From an uncultured Nitrospira sp. (GTDB taxonomy: Bacteria; Nitrospirota; Nitrospiria; Nitrospirales; Nitrospiraceae), in assembly GCA_902500805.1 (NCBI GenBank), contig CABVSA010000024.1:14283-46403 (forward strand): a stretch of DNA of 32,121 nt, written 5' to 3'. Positions within the stretch are counted from its first letter, which is position 1. Every line of letters starts with the position of its first letter. A program made the translations under genes and the position numbers. The notes below the pieces were generated by a model, which saw nothing but the letters and a program-made list of their open reading frames with translations, ran no database searches and was not told the origin of the DNA. This document shows positions 32,002-32,121 of the stretch, piece after piece.

Positions 32002-32121
32002 AAAGACGGGGCAAGCAAGATGGGGCCTCATTGACACGTGCAGGGAAGTCCCCGACAATGCCACCTGCTAGTGTAATGATTCATGCTGTTCTTGTCTTAT
32101 CAAGGCCTCGCCGTGCCCGGT

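Noticed and set aside
32002..32121. Possible gene start (ATG 32076 or 32083) or end of a minus-strand gene at the window edge
   Set aside because: Too little sequence, no ribosome binding site; cannot be decided here.

Overview
The window is a stretch of bacterial chromosome with ordinary housekeeping and accessory genes and no phage or plasmid backbone. Gene content (KefB/C-type antiporter, DsrE/TusA sulfur-carrier proteins, bS21, Nth, PolA, Lgt, an AddAB-like helicase/nuclease pair), fairly high GC by eye and many surface-adhesin-E-like or c-type-haem envelope proteins suggest a Gram-negative lineage, most like Nitrospirota (Nitrospira). That placement is inference from gene content; no 16S rRNA or other marker is present to prove it.

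Layout. 1-3340: end of a VOC-family gene, a four-helix-bundle gene (207-653) enclosed by 34-nt inverted repeats built of 7-nt units, then an MBL-fold hydrolase and a UDP-glucuronate-epimerase-like gene. 3359-7480: a secreted small protein (minus), a CPA2 antiporter with RCK domain (plus) and a Rieske oxygenase (minus). 7589-11028: promoter, DsrE-like and TusA genes, an intrinsic terminator, a fused formiminotransferase-cyclodeaminase, rpsU and nth. 11106-12436: a second DsrE protein with a small exported partner (minus) and a PGPGW membrane protein. 12522-17576: polA, followed by a visibly AT-richer AAA-ATPase/TOPRIM defence-type gene and an orphan ribbon-helix-helix antitoxin with only a stub of its PIN toxin. 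17697-22004: small envelope proteins, tRNA-Leu(UAA), and a three-gene envelope cluster (frameshifted beta-barrel, solute-binding lipoprotein, DUF3365 c-haem protein), then a YtxH protein. 22448-30789: lgt, then on the minus strand a thioredoxin-like protein, a 51-residue zinc-ribbon protein, addB-like, addA-like and a zincin metallopeptidase. 31027-32001: a secreted endonuclease/exonuclease/phosphatase-fold protein.

The most unusual signal is a family of heptamer-periodic inverted repeat arrays at six intergenic places (174-207 with 621-654, 8198-8225, 11031-11101, 12442-12504, 23262-23340, 30280-30351). Every locus uses a different 7-nt unit, but nearly all units contain TGA or TAA at a fixed place, so consecutive units put a stop in each reading frame. 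One pair of arrays exactly brackets the four-helix-bundle gene as terminal inverted repeats, supplies the stop codon of the gene before it and touches the start codon of the gene after it. This looks like a small, poorly described element, with the other arrays as solo or domesticated relatives. Two of them sit between convergent genes, where they could work as bidirectional terminators.
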